A stretch of DNA of 36,966 nt from a virus: positions 1-36,966 of the IMG/VR virus record IMGVR_UViG_3300049491_000216; one strand, written 5' to 3'. Below, one piece after another: positions 7,607 to 15,460 of the stretch. The notes under the pieces were generated by a model, which saw only the letters and a list, made by a program, of their open reading frames with translations, was not told the DNA's origin and made no database searches. Made by a program: the position numbers and the translations under genes. The stretch's first letter is position 1. The number at the start of each line of letters is the position of its first letter.

Positions 7607-9411
7607 TGACCGAACGAGCAGGAACACAGATTCGAACCTTCGCGTTCGACGTCGAAGGCCGAGCGGCGGGCGACGAAGCTATCCCCGTCGTCATTTCCTC
7701 GGATGCCGTCGTAGACGTTGTCGACGGTCCCGAGATCCTCGTGCATGCGCCTGATGCCGTCGACCTGCAGCGCGCTCCGTTGCCGATCATCGCAACGCAC
7801 CGCAGCGGGCAAGTCAACATCGGCGTAATCGACAACATCACGATTCGCGACGGCAAGCTGCGCGGCGAGGCGCGCTTCGGCGAACGCGAAGAAGCGGCCG
7901 GCTACAAGGCCGACGTGCTCAACAAGATTATCCGCTCTGTCAGCGTCGGCTATGCGCGCGTCAAGGCGCATATCCGCTCCGACGGCGTCATGGTGACAAC
8001 GCGCTGGATGCCAACCCATACGGCGCTCGTTGCCGAACCGGCAGACATCAACGCCGGGTTCTTCCGTTCACTCGAAGCGGTCCCCGCCTTCGAATTGGAC
8101 AAGTCTTCCCCCCCGCCGAAAGGCACCTCCACAAGGAGTATCACTATGGCCGATAACGCCACGTTGGACGCCCCGGCGGGCGCTACCGCCGTTCAGATGT
8201 CCCCCGACATTGCCAACAACCTCGAGCGCGCTCGCGCCTCGAACCTGCAGCGGCTCGCGACGCAGTACAAGGTCGACCCCGACACCGCGCAACGCTGGAT
8301 CGAGCAAGGCGTCTCGCTCGACGAAGCCGGCAATGAGGTCGTCAAGATCCTCGCCGCGCGCAGCAAGGAAGACTCTTCGAAATCCAAGCTCGACCTGAGC
8401 AAGAAGGATCTCAAGGGCTATTCCATCATGCGTGCTATCAACGCCGTCCTCAACAAGAACTGGGCCGGCGCAGGCCTGGAACTCGAGGCATCGCAGGAGA
8501 TCTCGCGCCGCATCGGCCGCACGGTCAACGAGCACACCTTCTTCGTCCCGCTGGACGTTCAGCAACGGGACTTGATCGTGGGCACGTCCACGATGGGCGG
8601 CTATCTGGTGAGCACCGGCAACGTCGGATTCATCGAACTGCTGCGCAACCGCTCGGTCCTGTTCAACATGGGCGCCACGCGCCTGTCGGGCCTGCAGGGT
8701 TCGGTTGCCGTGCCGAAGCAAACCTCGCCCGGCACCGGCTACTGGCTGGCGACGGAAGCGACCGCCGCGACCGAGTCGCAACTCGTCATCGGTCAGATGA
8801 CGCTCACCCCGAAGAACGTGGGCGCCTACACCGAGATCAGCCGGCAACTGCTGCTCCAGGGCTCGCCTGATGCTGAAGGCCTCGTGATGTCCGACCTGGC
8901 CGCCGTCATCGCGCTGGCCGTCGACTCCGCGGGTCTCACCGGCACCGGCGCACCGCAGCCGCAGGGCATCGTCGGCACTTCGGGCCTCGGGTCCGTCACC
9001 ATCACTACCGGCACTGTCACGTATGCGAACGTCCTGGAATTCCAGACAGACGCCGCCGCGTCGAACGCGTTGACCCCGGCGTCGGGTTACGTCACGACCC
9101 CGGCAATCGCGGCGTTGCTCAAGCAGAAGGCGCGATTCAGCAGCACCGATACGCCGATCTGGCAGGGCAACGTGCTCGACGGAAACATCGAAGGCATCCG
9201 CGCCATGACGAGCAACCAGGTCACCGCGGGCCAGTTGCTCATGGGCGACTTCTCGAAGGTCGTCATCGCGGAATGGGGCACGCTCGAAGTTGAAGCGAAC
9301 CCATATGCCAATTTTGCGGCCGGCATCGTGGGCGTTCGCGCGTTCTACACGTGCGACGTCGGCGTGCGGTACGCGGGCGCGTTCTCGCTCGGCACCGGCA
9401 TTACGGCGTAA
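7606..9411 (+). CDS. Fused prohead protease and HK97-fold major capsid protein
   Basis: A 601-residue fusion. Residues about 10-165 match the HK97-type prohead serine protease (peptidase family U35): likely catalytic His65 in IIATHRSGQ and Ser113 in SVSVGY. Residues about 181-601 match the HK97 major capsid family, with a helical delta-like segment (about 190-300) and the capsid core (GGYLVSTGNVGFIELLRN, GYWLATEATAATES, NPYANFAAGIVGVRAFYTCDVGVRY). The preferred start is ATG 7606, overlapping the portal stop; TTG 7603 is an alternative. An internal in-frame ATG at 8146 with a strong ribosome site could make free capsid protein of 421 residues. A run of seven C lies at 8108-8114 near the junction, so a sequencing indel should be kept in mind. 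Confidence 0.92.
   Translation: MTERAGTQIRTFAFDVEGRAAGDEAIPVVISSDAVVDVVDGPEILVHAPDAVDLQRAPLPIIATHRSGQVNIGVIDNITIRDGKLRGEARFGEREEAAGYKADVLNKIIRSVSVGYARVKAHIRSDGVMVTTRWMPTHTALVAEPADINAGFFRSLEAVPAFELDKSSPPPKGTSTRSITMADNATLDAPAGATAVQMSPDIANNLERARASNLQRLATQYKVDPDTAQRWIEQGVSLDEAGNEVVKILAARSKEDSSKSKLDLSKKDLKGYSIMRAINAVLNKNWAGAGLELEASQEISRRIGRTVNEHTFFVPLDVQQRDLIVGTSTMGGYLVSTGNVGFIELLRNRSVLFNMGATRLSGLQGSVAVPKQTSPGTGYWLATEATAATESQLVIGQMTLTPKNVGAYTEISRQLLLQGSPDAEGLVMSDLAAVIALAVDSAGLTGTGAPQPQGIVGTSGLGSVTITTGTVTYANVLEFQTDAAASNALTPASGYVTTPAIAALLKQKARFSSTDTPIWQGNVLDGNIEGIRAMTSNQVTAGQLLMGDFSKVVIAEWGTLEVEANPYANFAAGIVGVRAFYTCDVGVRYAGAFSLGTGITA
8133..8148 (+). promoter_or_regulatory. Internal ribosome site and in-frame ATG for free major capsid protein
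   Basis: AAGGAG at 8134-8139 lies 6 bases before an ATG at 8146 that is in frame with the fusion (180 codons after 7606). The following protein begins MADNATLDAPAGATAVQM, a normal-looking capsid N-terminus. This is the best ribosome site in this part of the operon. It would let one gene make a little protease-capsid fusion and much free capsid protein. Confidence 0.7.
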
Positions 9412-9420
9412 GCGAAACAG

Positions 9421-9444
9421 GGGCCGCCAGAACATCGGCGGCCC
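9421..9444 (+). terminator. Perfect 8-bp hairpin after the capsid gene
   Basis: GGGCCGCC (9421-9428) and GGCGGCCC (9437-9444) form a perfect GC-only stem around an 8-base loop, 10 bases after the capsid stop. There is no T-run after it, so full termination is unlikely. It may protect the 3' end of the abundant capsid message or weakly reduce downstream transcription. Confidence 0.55.
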
Positions 9445-9466
9445 CAATTCTCGGAGACACAAAGGC

Positions 9467-9685
9467 ATGGCAAACATCACGGTACAAGTTCTGCGGCCGT
9501 TCTACGTCGGGACCGCAGCGAAAGCGGCCGGCGAACGCGTCGAAGTGCCGAAGTCGTTCGGGCTGGAAATGGTAAGCCAGAACAAGGCACGCATCGTCGG
9601 CGACATGCCGCCAGCGCAACCGCTCGCGTCGTCTGACGCCGCAGCCGAAGCTATCGCAAACGATCGCAAGAATAAGCGCGCATGA
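9467..9685 (+). CDS. Small protein after capsid, look-alike of the 11215 gene
   Basis: A 72-residue protein from ATG 9467 (GGAG lies 11 bases upstream). It has the form VLRPFYVGTAAKAAGERVEVPK, then a short helix, then KARIVGDMPPA, and an Ala/Lys-rich tail. This resembles small phage proteins with an SH3-like beta fold that often sit between capsid and neck genes. The frame is open upstream to 9290, but that part is shadow sequence of the capsid gene. A structural accessory role is inference. Confidence 0.65.
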   Translation: MANITVQVLRPFYVGTAAKAAGERVEVPKSFGLEMVSQNKARIVGDMPPAQPLASSDAAAEAIANDRKNKRA

Positions 9686-11211
9686 CCTGGAGGGCCGAAG
9701 ATCCGCAGGGCCACGAGTCGGACAAGATCCGGCATGAACTCGTGCCCTACGTTCGCGGGCGCTGTCTTGATATTGGGTGCGGCGCTGAGAAGGTATGGCC
9801 GCACTTCGTCGGCGTCGACTCGTTCAAGGATGTCGCCTTGTTCGGGACGCCCGTCAAGGCCGACATCATGTCGGACGCGAGCGACCTGTCCGTATTCGGG
9901 GACAAGCAATTCGATTGCGTGTTCTCGTCGCATACCCTCGAGCACATTGACGACTACGAGTCGGCGTTGATGGAATGGTGGCGCCTCGTTCGTCCTGGCG
10001 GCACCCTCATCCTGTACCTGCCGCACCGCGACCATTACCCGCGCATCGGCGAACCCGGCGCGAATCGCGACCACAAGCACGACTTCGGCAACGGTACCAT
10101 TGCCGCGGCGATGGTCGCCGCTCCTGGCGGATGGGATCTCGAACGCAACGAGACGCGCATCGGCGGCCGCGAGTATTCCTTCTTTCAGGTTTACCGCCGC
10201 CGCGAAGACGGGCAGATCCTGCAATCGTGGAAGACCCCCGAACCCGAAAAGACGGTCGCTGTCGTGCGCATGGGCGCCGTGGGCGATGCCATATGGTCCT
10301 CGTCGGTGCTCTCGCACCTGAAGGAAGCCGGCTATCACGTCACCGTCTACACGCAGGAAGCCGGCGAGATCGTCCTGAAGAACGATCCGAACGTCGACCG
10401 GATCATCGTCATTCCGGACCTGTACGACGGCGCAGGCCTGCTCGGGTACTTCATCTATGAAGAACCCAAGTACGACCGGTTTATCAGCCTGTGCGGCATC
10501 GTCGAGACCCGCCTGCTTCCAGGGCCGAACGAGGCCGAATATTGGCGGCCTCTGCCGCAGCGGCAAGCCATGTTCGGCGGAACCAACTACCTCGAGGCGC
10601 TCCACCAGGCCGCGGGCGTCCCTATGGACTTCCGCCAGAAGTTCTATCCGACCGACGCCGAGCGCGCATGGGCCGTAATCGAGCGCGCCAAGTTCCCCGG
10701 GCCGGTTGTCGTCATCGCGCCGAGCGGTTCGACCATGTCCAAATGGTGGCCGCACGTTCAGGCGTTCGTGGACCTGTGCAACGAGGCCGGGATCTATCCG
10801 GTTGTCCTCGGAGATCTTCGCGGCGTGGAGTTTCACCCGGGCAACAACGGCCGAATCGTGGGGCTCGAGTGGGACATCCGCCGCGCCATGACGTTCGCCG
10901 CCATGGCCGACGTGGTAGTGGGCACCGAGTCAGCGATCGTCAACGCCGTGGCCTTCGAGGCACCGCTCAAGGTCGTTCTGCTCTCGCACTCGTCAGAAGA
11001 GAACCTGACGAAGCACTGGCTGAACACGGCATCAGTTGCTCCGAAGACGGTTGCTTGTCATCCCTGCCACCGCATCCACCGCACCATGCAGTATTGCAAC
11101 GCCGACAAATCCAACGGTGCCGCACTCTGCCAGTCCGTTGTGACGGCGGACGGGATCTTCGAAGTGGTACAGCAGTACCTCGAGCAGACGGCCGAGGCGG
11201 TCGCCGCGTGA
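9682..11211 (+). CDS. Two-domain SAM methyltransferase / GT9 heptosyltransferase-like protein
   Basis: A 509-residue two-domain enzyme. Residues about 10-175 are a class I SAM-dependent methyltransferase: motif I CLDIGCGAEK (28-37), acidic Asp46, and SSHTLEHIDD (82-91) followed by LVRPGGTLILYLP, typical of small-molecule or sugar methyltransferases. Residues about 190-505 resemble glycosyltransferase family 9 (ADP-heptose:LPS heptosyltransferase type): VVRMGAVGDA with Gly201-Asp202, PSGS...KWWP (347-357), and ADVVVGTESAIVNAVA as the donor-site region. A Cys-rich patch near the C-terminus (CHPCH...YC...C) may bind metal. It lies among virion genes, overlapping the 9467 gene by ATGA. It could glycosylate a virion protein or alter host LPS; the sequence does not decide which. 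Confidence 0.85.
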   Translation: MTWRAEDPQGHESDKIRHELVPYVRGRCLDIGCGAEKVWPHFVGVDSFKDVALFGTPVKADIMSDASDLSVFGDKQFDCVFSSHTLEHIDDYESALMEWWRLVRPGGTLILYLPHRDHYPRIGEPGANRDHKHDFGNGTIAAAMVAAPGGWDLERNETRIGGREYSFFQVYRRREDGQILQSWKTPEPEKTVAVVRMGAVGDAIWSSSVLSHLKEAGYHVTVYTQEAGEIVLKNDPNVDRIIVIPDLYDGAGLLGYFIYEEPKYDRFISLCGIVETRLLPGPNEAEYWRPLPQRQAMFGGTNYLEALHQAAGVPMDFRQKFYPTDAERAWAVIERAKFPGPVVVIAPSGSTMSKWWPHVQAFVDLCNEAGIYPVVLGDLRGVEFHPGNNGRIVGLEWDIRRAMTFAAMADVVVGTESAIVNAVAFEAPLKVVLLSHSSEENLTKHWLNTASVAPKTVACHPCHRIHRTMQYCNADKSNGAALCQSVVTADGIFEVVQQYLEQTAEAVAA

Positions 11212-11214
11212 GAC

Positions 11215-11409
11215 ATGAAGCCCGGCAATGAGCGCCCGCCCTTCGTCGTCCAAGCCGGCGTAGGCGAGATCGTGCAGCGCCGGCCGAAGGTCAAGTATCG
11301 CGTCACGAAGCCATACGGCCCGTACGTGCGCGGGCAGGTAATCGAACCGACCGGCGTCTATCGCGCGGAGCTACTCGCGCGTGGGCTGATTGAAAAGGTC
11401 GAAGTGTAG
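11215..11409 (+). CDS. Small protein before neck gene, look-alike of the 9467 gene
   Basis: A 64-residue basic protein with a core of YRVTKPYGPYVRGQVIEP, then a short helix (YRAELLARG) and LIEKVEV. The order of features (K/R-P-Y/F-x-V, G-x-V-I/V-E-P, helix, hydrophobic strand) parallels the 72-residue protein encoded at 9467, so the two may be paralogues flanking the methyltransferase-glycosyltransferase. ATG 11215 lies 3 bases after the previous stop; ATG 11227 is out of frame. Function unknown. Confidence 0.65.
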   Translation: MKPGNERPPFVVQAGVGEIVQRRPKVKYRVTKPYGPYVRGQVIEPTGVYRAELLARGLIEKVEV

Positions 11410-11411
11410 CG

Positions 11412-13799
11412 ATGCCGTTTACCGAGAACTTCAGCGACTTCCTTTCAGAGTCGGAGTTCGCTTCTGCAGGGACATGGTCTGTCGGGCCAACGCCGATCAG
11501 TCTGATATTCGACTCGGGCTTCCAGGCGTCCGAGATCGGCTCGATAGCCGGATTCGAGGGCGCATCGCTGACCGGGCTTGTTGCGACCGCGAGCGTGCCG
11601 ACGATTGCGCACGGTCAGACGCTTGTAATCGGCGGCACGACATACACCGTTCGCGGCGTTCAGCCAGACGGAACCGGAATGACGACGTTGATCCTCGAAG
11701 CGATCGACGGACCAACCGAGGGAACTACAGTGGCGATCTATTGGACACAAGCTGAAGACTTCGGGGCAGATCCTGACGCGGACGGAGAAACGAACGCGGC
11801 GGCGATACAGCAGGCGTTGGACGTCGGCGGGTATGTCACGCTCATGAGTCCCGGTATCTACGAAGTCTCAACCGACGGCGTCGGTTCCGAGATTCTGACG
11901 ATCGGCAACAACACGCTCTTTCAATTGGGGCTAGGCGTCACGCTTCGCGCTCCCGCCGCTCCGACGGTCGCGCTCCCGATCATTGCAAACAGCAACTGGC
12001 GCAGCAACAGCAAATCAGTCTCGACAATGACGTCGGAGACATCTTCGGCGCCATACATCACGACCGTTACGGCGACGACAACGGACGCGCACGGGTATGC
12101 GGCCGGAGACTACGTGCTCGTTAAGGGCGACACGACTGGCTACTACAACGGGATCTGGCTAGTCGATTCTGCGCCGAGTAGTACGACGTTCACATTCACA
12201 ATGTTCGGCGTTAACCCGACTCCGCCGGATGCCGCCGGGACATTGATTGTCTACGCGGCGAATGGGCGCTTCTCGATTCATGGCGGGACGTTCGATTCGA
12301 ACAGCAACATAACCGACGGTCCGATGCTTGGCGAAGTCGGCCGCATGGGCGGCATTTTCAACAAATGCGGAGACTACGAGATCCGATCGGCGTTCGTGAA
12401 TGCTGGAAAGTTCGGCATCTACTATTGCAACTCCTGGCGAGCGACGTTCAACCTCGGCTCTATCAAGGGGCCGTCAGACGCATTCCACGGTAACGGGCCG
12501 TTGAGTCAGATCCAGATAGGCGGCACGTTCACGGCGAACGGGGACGACATCGTACCGCTTTTAACGGATAACTTCGGATACACAGATTACGACCTGAAAG
12601 ACGCGGACGGCACGAAGAACAGCGACGGCGACATCAGCGACGTAATCATCGAAAACGTGCAGATCACGGCCGGTGGCAGTCGCACGCTGATGCTTGGCGC
12701 GAACGACGGATGGACAATATCCCGCGTCACCATGCGAAACAATCAGCGGGCGTCGTCGCTTTCCGGGCTTTACATCTATCTCGAGACACAGGCGACAGGA
12801 ACGGGGAACTTTGAAGACATCCTGATCGACGGCGTTTACGGGAACTACTCCGGGACAAGCAATCCCGTGGTGTTCGCGGCCGCGGCTGGGACTCAGAACA
12901 TCACGAATCTCACAATCCGCAACGTCGGCGTGCACGGCGGCGAAGTCGACGGAACGCCATTCGCTTTCGCGGCTCAGATTCTCGGATTCGGCAACGGCGT
13001 TGCTAACGTCTATGGTCTGACCCTAGAAGGAATAGATGTTGACTGCGACTTGACGAACTCGGCCGCTGCGGGCGTGCGGTTGCTCGAGTTCGGGGCTGGC
13101 AGCGGCCTGCACACGATCACGAACTTGAAGATTTCCAATGTATCCATGCGCGGAACGGGCACAACCCGCGCACTGGCTGGCGTCGTCATCGGCAGCAACG
13201 GCACCTGGTCCAGCATGCTGATAAGCGACGTCATTTTGTCGGGGAATCTGGCGTCGTTCGTTTACTGCACTTCGACGCAATCCGGAACTGGCTCGATTCA
13301 GTTGAGCAACTGCTACGCAGACGGAAACGGGAACAACGGACAGACGGTCATCAACACGACCGGAGGTCGATCGCTCGACATCTTCCTCGACAACGTCATC
13401 CATAAGACCAACCCGAACCATACGCTTGCGGTTACTGGCGGTTCGGGAAAGACGTTCAACTGCGCCTTCAATAACGTCCGAGTCGAAAACAAACTGTTCG
13501 ACTTCACGGGCGCGACATCGCACACCATCAACGTACGGTTGAGCAATGTCTACTCGGCGAACTTCACGCCGGCGGGCGGGAACATGATTCACGCCTACGG
13601 CACGACCTGCACCTGGAATTTCTACGGCAACTGCCTGGACATCGGCGTCGATCTCTCAAGCATTGCGCGGCGGTCAGGAACAATCATCTTCAATACCAAC
13701 TCAGCCCTCGGGACGCTCGCCGCTGCCGGGCCGGTAGTCGGGCAAGGAACGTCCTCGAACTCCTGGCGCCTGATGGGCGACCCGACGAAACAGTATTGA
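11412..13799 (+). CDS. FII-like neck adaptor fused to a parallel beta-helix spike
   Basis: A 795-residue protein with an unusual two-part layout. Residues 1-97 look like a head-tail joining protein of the lambda FII class: MPFTENFSDFLSESEFA, a LIFDSGF turn, VPTIAHGQTLVIGGTTYTV, then RGVQPDGTGMTTLILEA as the closing strands. From about 114 the sequence changes to the start of a pectate-lyase-type right-handed parallel beta-helix (DFGADPDADGETNAAAIQQA, then GGYVTLMSPGIYEVS). Many G/N/T-rich coils follow to the end. FII-type proteins join heads to tails, so the helix would be displayed at the neck, as phi29 neck appendages are. The beta-helix part is less GC-rich than its neighbours. No catalytic residues can be assigned by eye. 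Confidence 0.8.
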   Translation: MPFTENFSDFLSESEFASAGTWSVGPTPISLIFDSGFQASEIGSIAGFEGASLTGLVATASVPTIAHGQTLVIGGTTYTVRGVQPDGTGMTTLILEAIDGPTEGTTVAIYWTQAEDFGADPDADGETNAAAIQQALDVGGYVTLMSPGIYEVSTDGVGSEILTIGNNTLFQLGLGVTLRAPAAPTVALPIIANSNWRSNSKSVSTMTSETSSAPYITTVTATTTDAHGYAAGDYVLVKGDTTGYYNGIWLVDSAPSSTTFTFTMFGVNPTPPDAAGTLIVYAANGRFSIHGGTFDSNSNITDGPMLGEVGRMGGIFNKCGDYEIRSAFVNAGKFGIYYCNSWRATFNLGSIKGPSDAFHGNGPLSQIQIGGTFTANGDDIVPLLTDNFGYTDYDLKDADGTKNSDGDISDVIIENVQITAGGSRTLMLGANDGWTISRVTMRNNQRASSLSGLYIYLETQATGTGNFEDILIDGVYGNYSGTSNPVVFAAAAGTQNITNLTIRNVGVHGGEVDGTPFAFAAQILGFGNGVANVYGLTLEGIDVDCDLTNSAAAGVRLLEFGAGSGLHTITNLKISNVSMRGTGTTRALAGVVIGSNGTWSSMLISDVILSGNLASFVYCTSTQSGTGSIQLSNCYADGNGNNGQTVINTTGGRSLDIFLDNVIHKTNPNHTLAVTGGSGKTFNCAFNNVRVENKLFDFTGATSHTINVRLSNVYSANFTPAGGNMIHAYGTTCTWNFYGNCLDIGVDLSSIARRSGTIIFNTNSALGTLAAAGPVVGQGTSSNSWRLMGDPTKQY

Positions 13800-13802
13800 G
13801 CG

Positions 13803-14255
13803 ATGGCCTACCACGTCCGCCGACAACTCCGCGAGGCCATAGCAACGGCCGTCACGGGCCTGACGACGACCGGAACCCGCGTCTTTCAGTCCCGCGTCTA
13901 CCGCACCGAGGCGACCGACTGGCCTTGCCTGCTCGTCTACGTCACGGACGAGGAGATCGAGATCGCCGAGATCACCGCGCCGACCGTCTACCAGCGAACC
14001 ATGCAGATTCAAGTCATCGGGCAGGCGAAGCTCGCCGCGAGCCTCGACAACTCGCTCGACCAGATCGGCAAGGAAGTCGAGACGGCGCTATCGGCCGACA
14101 TCACCGTCGGCGGCGCGCTCGTCAATCTCGAATTGACGGCCGTCTCTATCAGCATGTCCGGAGACGCCGAGAGGCCGACGGGCGAAGTCGCCATGTCATA
14201 CCGAGCGGTGCTGATGACCGCTGCAAACGCGCCGGACGTTTCCTTGCTCGGCTGA
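13803..14255 (+). CDS. Tail terminator / completion protein, gpU-like
   Basis: A 150-residue protein starting MAYHVRRQLREAIATAVTGL, with an RVYRTEATDWPCLLVYV strand region, a central helix (NSLDQIGKEVETALSA) and a C-terminal strand pair. This pattern fits the family of small tail-terminator proteins (lambda gpU-like) that cap the tail tube and dock it to the neck. The position between the neck protein and tail tube supports it. ATG 13803 follows the previous stop by 3 bases. The assignment is by pattern and gene order; a head-tail completion role is the main alternative. Confidence 0.72.
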   Translation: MAYHVRRQLREAIATAVTGLTTTGTRVFQSRVYRTEATDWPCLLVYVTDEEIEIAEITAPTVYQRTMQIQVIGQAKLAASLDNSLDQIGKEVETALSADITVGGALVNLELTAVSISMSGDAERPTGEVAMSYRAVLMTAANAPDVSLLG

Positions 14256-14286
14256 TCCACCACCGCTAGAAGTTCAGCAACCAACG

Positions 14287-14310
14287 ACGGCCCGCCACTG
14301 CGCGGGCCGT
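14287..14310 (+). terminator. 9-bp hairpin before the tail tube gene
   Basis: ACGGCCCGC (14287-14295) pairs perfectly with GCGGGCCGT (14302-14310) around a 6-base loop. The sequence after it (TTGCATTTCTGC) is T-rich but broken. It could act as a weak terminator or as an mRNA stability element ahead of the highly expressed tail-tube gene. It lies within an 86-base gap that holds no gene. Confidence 0.6.
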
Positions 14311-14341
14311 TTGCATTTCTGCATCCCGAAAGGAACACACC

Positions 14342-14992
14342 ATGGCAATTCTGAAGGCACAGGGCCTGCAACTGGCAATCGGTACCACGCTCGGCACGGC
14401 GAAGACGATGTCCGCGATCACGAACGCGGCGGCCGCGGTCGCTACGCTCGAGGCGTCGCACGGAATCATCGTCAACGACATCTTGAAAGTTACCTCGGGA
14501 TGGAAACGTCTCACGGGTCGCGTTGTTCGCTGTAGCGTGCTCTCGACGAACGACGTCACGCTCGAAGGCGTTGTGTCCACGTCCACGACCGACTATCCGG
14601 CCGGCGAGGGAACCGGATCGATTCAGGAAGTAACGGCCTGGACCACCATCACCCAACTGATGCCGGACGTTTCTGTATCGGGCGGCGGCTTCCGCAAGAC
14701 GGAGACGACCGAAATCGACGACATCCGCGTGAAGCAGGTTCCTATCCTGGCCGAAGCGGTCGCGCTCTCGTTCAAGGGCCACGCTGACCCGTCGCTCTCG
14801 TGGTACACCGCAATCACCACGGCCTCGCGCGCCGGCACCGCGTACCCGTACCGCATCACGCTTCCGAGCGGGGCGAAGTATTACGGATCGGCCACTGTCG
14901 GCTTCAACCCGGAAGTGCAGATCGATCAGGGCATCTTGGTCTACGCGCTGGACCTGGACCTGGACGCCGACTCCATCTACTACTCGTCGTAA
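14342..14992 (+). CDS. Major tail tube protein
   Basis: A 216-residue tail-tube subunit, the ring protein stacked to form the tail. It begins MAILKAQGLQLAIGTTLG and has alternating beta strands with WTTITQLMPDVSVSGGGFRKTE in the middle, and LPSGAKYYGSATVGFNPEVQ then a long strand near the C-terminus. These fit siphophage tail-tube proteins. The ribosome site AAAGGA lies 8 bases before ATG 14342, as expected for an abundant virion protein. The next genes (chaperones, tape measure) confirm the context. Confidence 0.85.
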   Translation: MAILKAQGLQLAIGTTLGTAKTMSAITNAAAAVATLEASHGIIVNDILKVTSGWKRLTGRVVRCSVLSTNDVTLEGVVSTSTTDYPAGEGTGSIQEVTAWTTITQLMPDVSVSGGGFRKTETTEIDDIRVKQVPILAEAVALSFKGHADPSLSWYTAITTASRAGTAYPYRITLPSGAKYYGSATVGFNPEVQIDQGILVYALDLDLDADSIYYSS

Positions 14993-14995
14993 GCC

Positions 14996-15460
14996 ATGAG
15001 CGAGGGGTTCGACGTCAACGACCTGAAGCGCAGCGTAGAAGCTGCGCGACGGGTCGAGGTCAAGATAGACGGGCGGACGTTCTCGCTCGTCTACCCTGAC
15101 CGCACGGAGCGGGCGCGAATGGCGATGCTCAATCAGATGGCAGACGGGAAGATCGACGAGGTCGGCTTCTCGCGCGCGCTGGTGTCGGCTTCCATTCGCG
15201 AATGGGATTGCGTCGTGGGAGATGCTCACCCGGAAAGCAAGCGGCCGGAAGTGCCGATGCCGGTCTCGAAGGACACGATCGCCATCGTGCTCGGCGAGCG
15301 CGAACAGTGGATGTCCGAGATGTTCGTCTCGATCTTCCGGCACTACTCCGCGCGCGAGGAATCCCTGGAGGCCGTCCGAAAAAACTCGCCGGCCGCGTCG
15401 CCTGGGAACGAACCCGAGGACGCGGCGAACTTGAATCAACAGGCTTCGGGAACCTCATAG
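14996..15460 (+). CDS. Tail assembly chaperone, gpG-like (zero-frame product)
   Basis: A 154-residue tail chaperone, equivalent to lambda gpG, which keeps the tape-measure protein soluble and recruits tail-tube subunits. The N-terminus (VEVKIDGRTFSLVYPDRTER) and helical body are typical. It starts 3 bases after the tail-tube stop. Its C-terminal 25 residues are replaced in a predicted -1 frameshift product (see the A AAA AAC site at 15379). Normal translation ends at 15460. Confidence 0.82.
   Translation: MSEGFDVNDLKRSVEAARRVEVKIDGRTFSLVYPDRTERARMAMLNQMADGKIDEVGFSRALVSASIREWDCVVGDAHPESKRPEVPMPVSKDTIAIVLGEREQWMSEMFVSIFRHYSAREESLEAVRKNSPAASPGNEPEDAANLNQQASGTS

Noticed and set aside
8101-8130. 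Programmed frameshift at the C7 run in the protease-capsid gene
   Set aside because: The zero frame continues correctly into the capsid and an internal start already explains separate products; no sensible alternative-frame product follows.
8068-9480. Open 470-codon antisense frame over the capsid gene
   Set aside because: Shadow of the capsid gene; no ribosome site or operon fit and composition typical of a GC-rich antisense frame.
9502-10836. Open 444-codon antisense frame over the methyltransferase-glycosyltransferase
   Set aside because: Sense frame has clear motifs in both domains; antisense frame has none and would oppose the late operon.
14009-15439. Open 476-codon antisense frame over tail tube and chaperone genes
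   Set aside because: Spans several well-supported sense genes and lacks family-like features.
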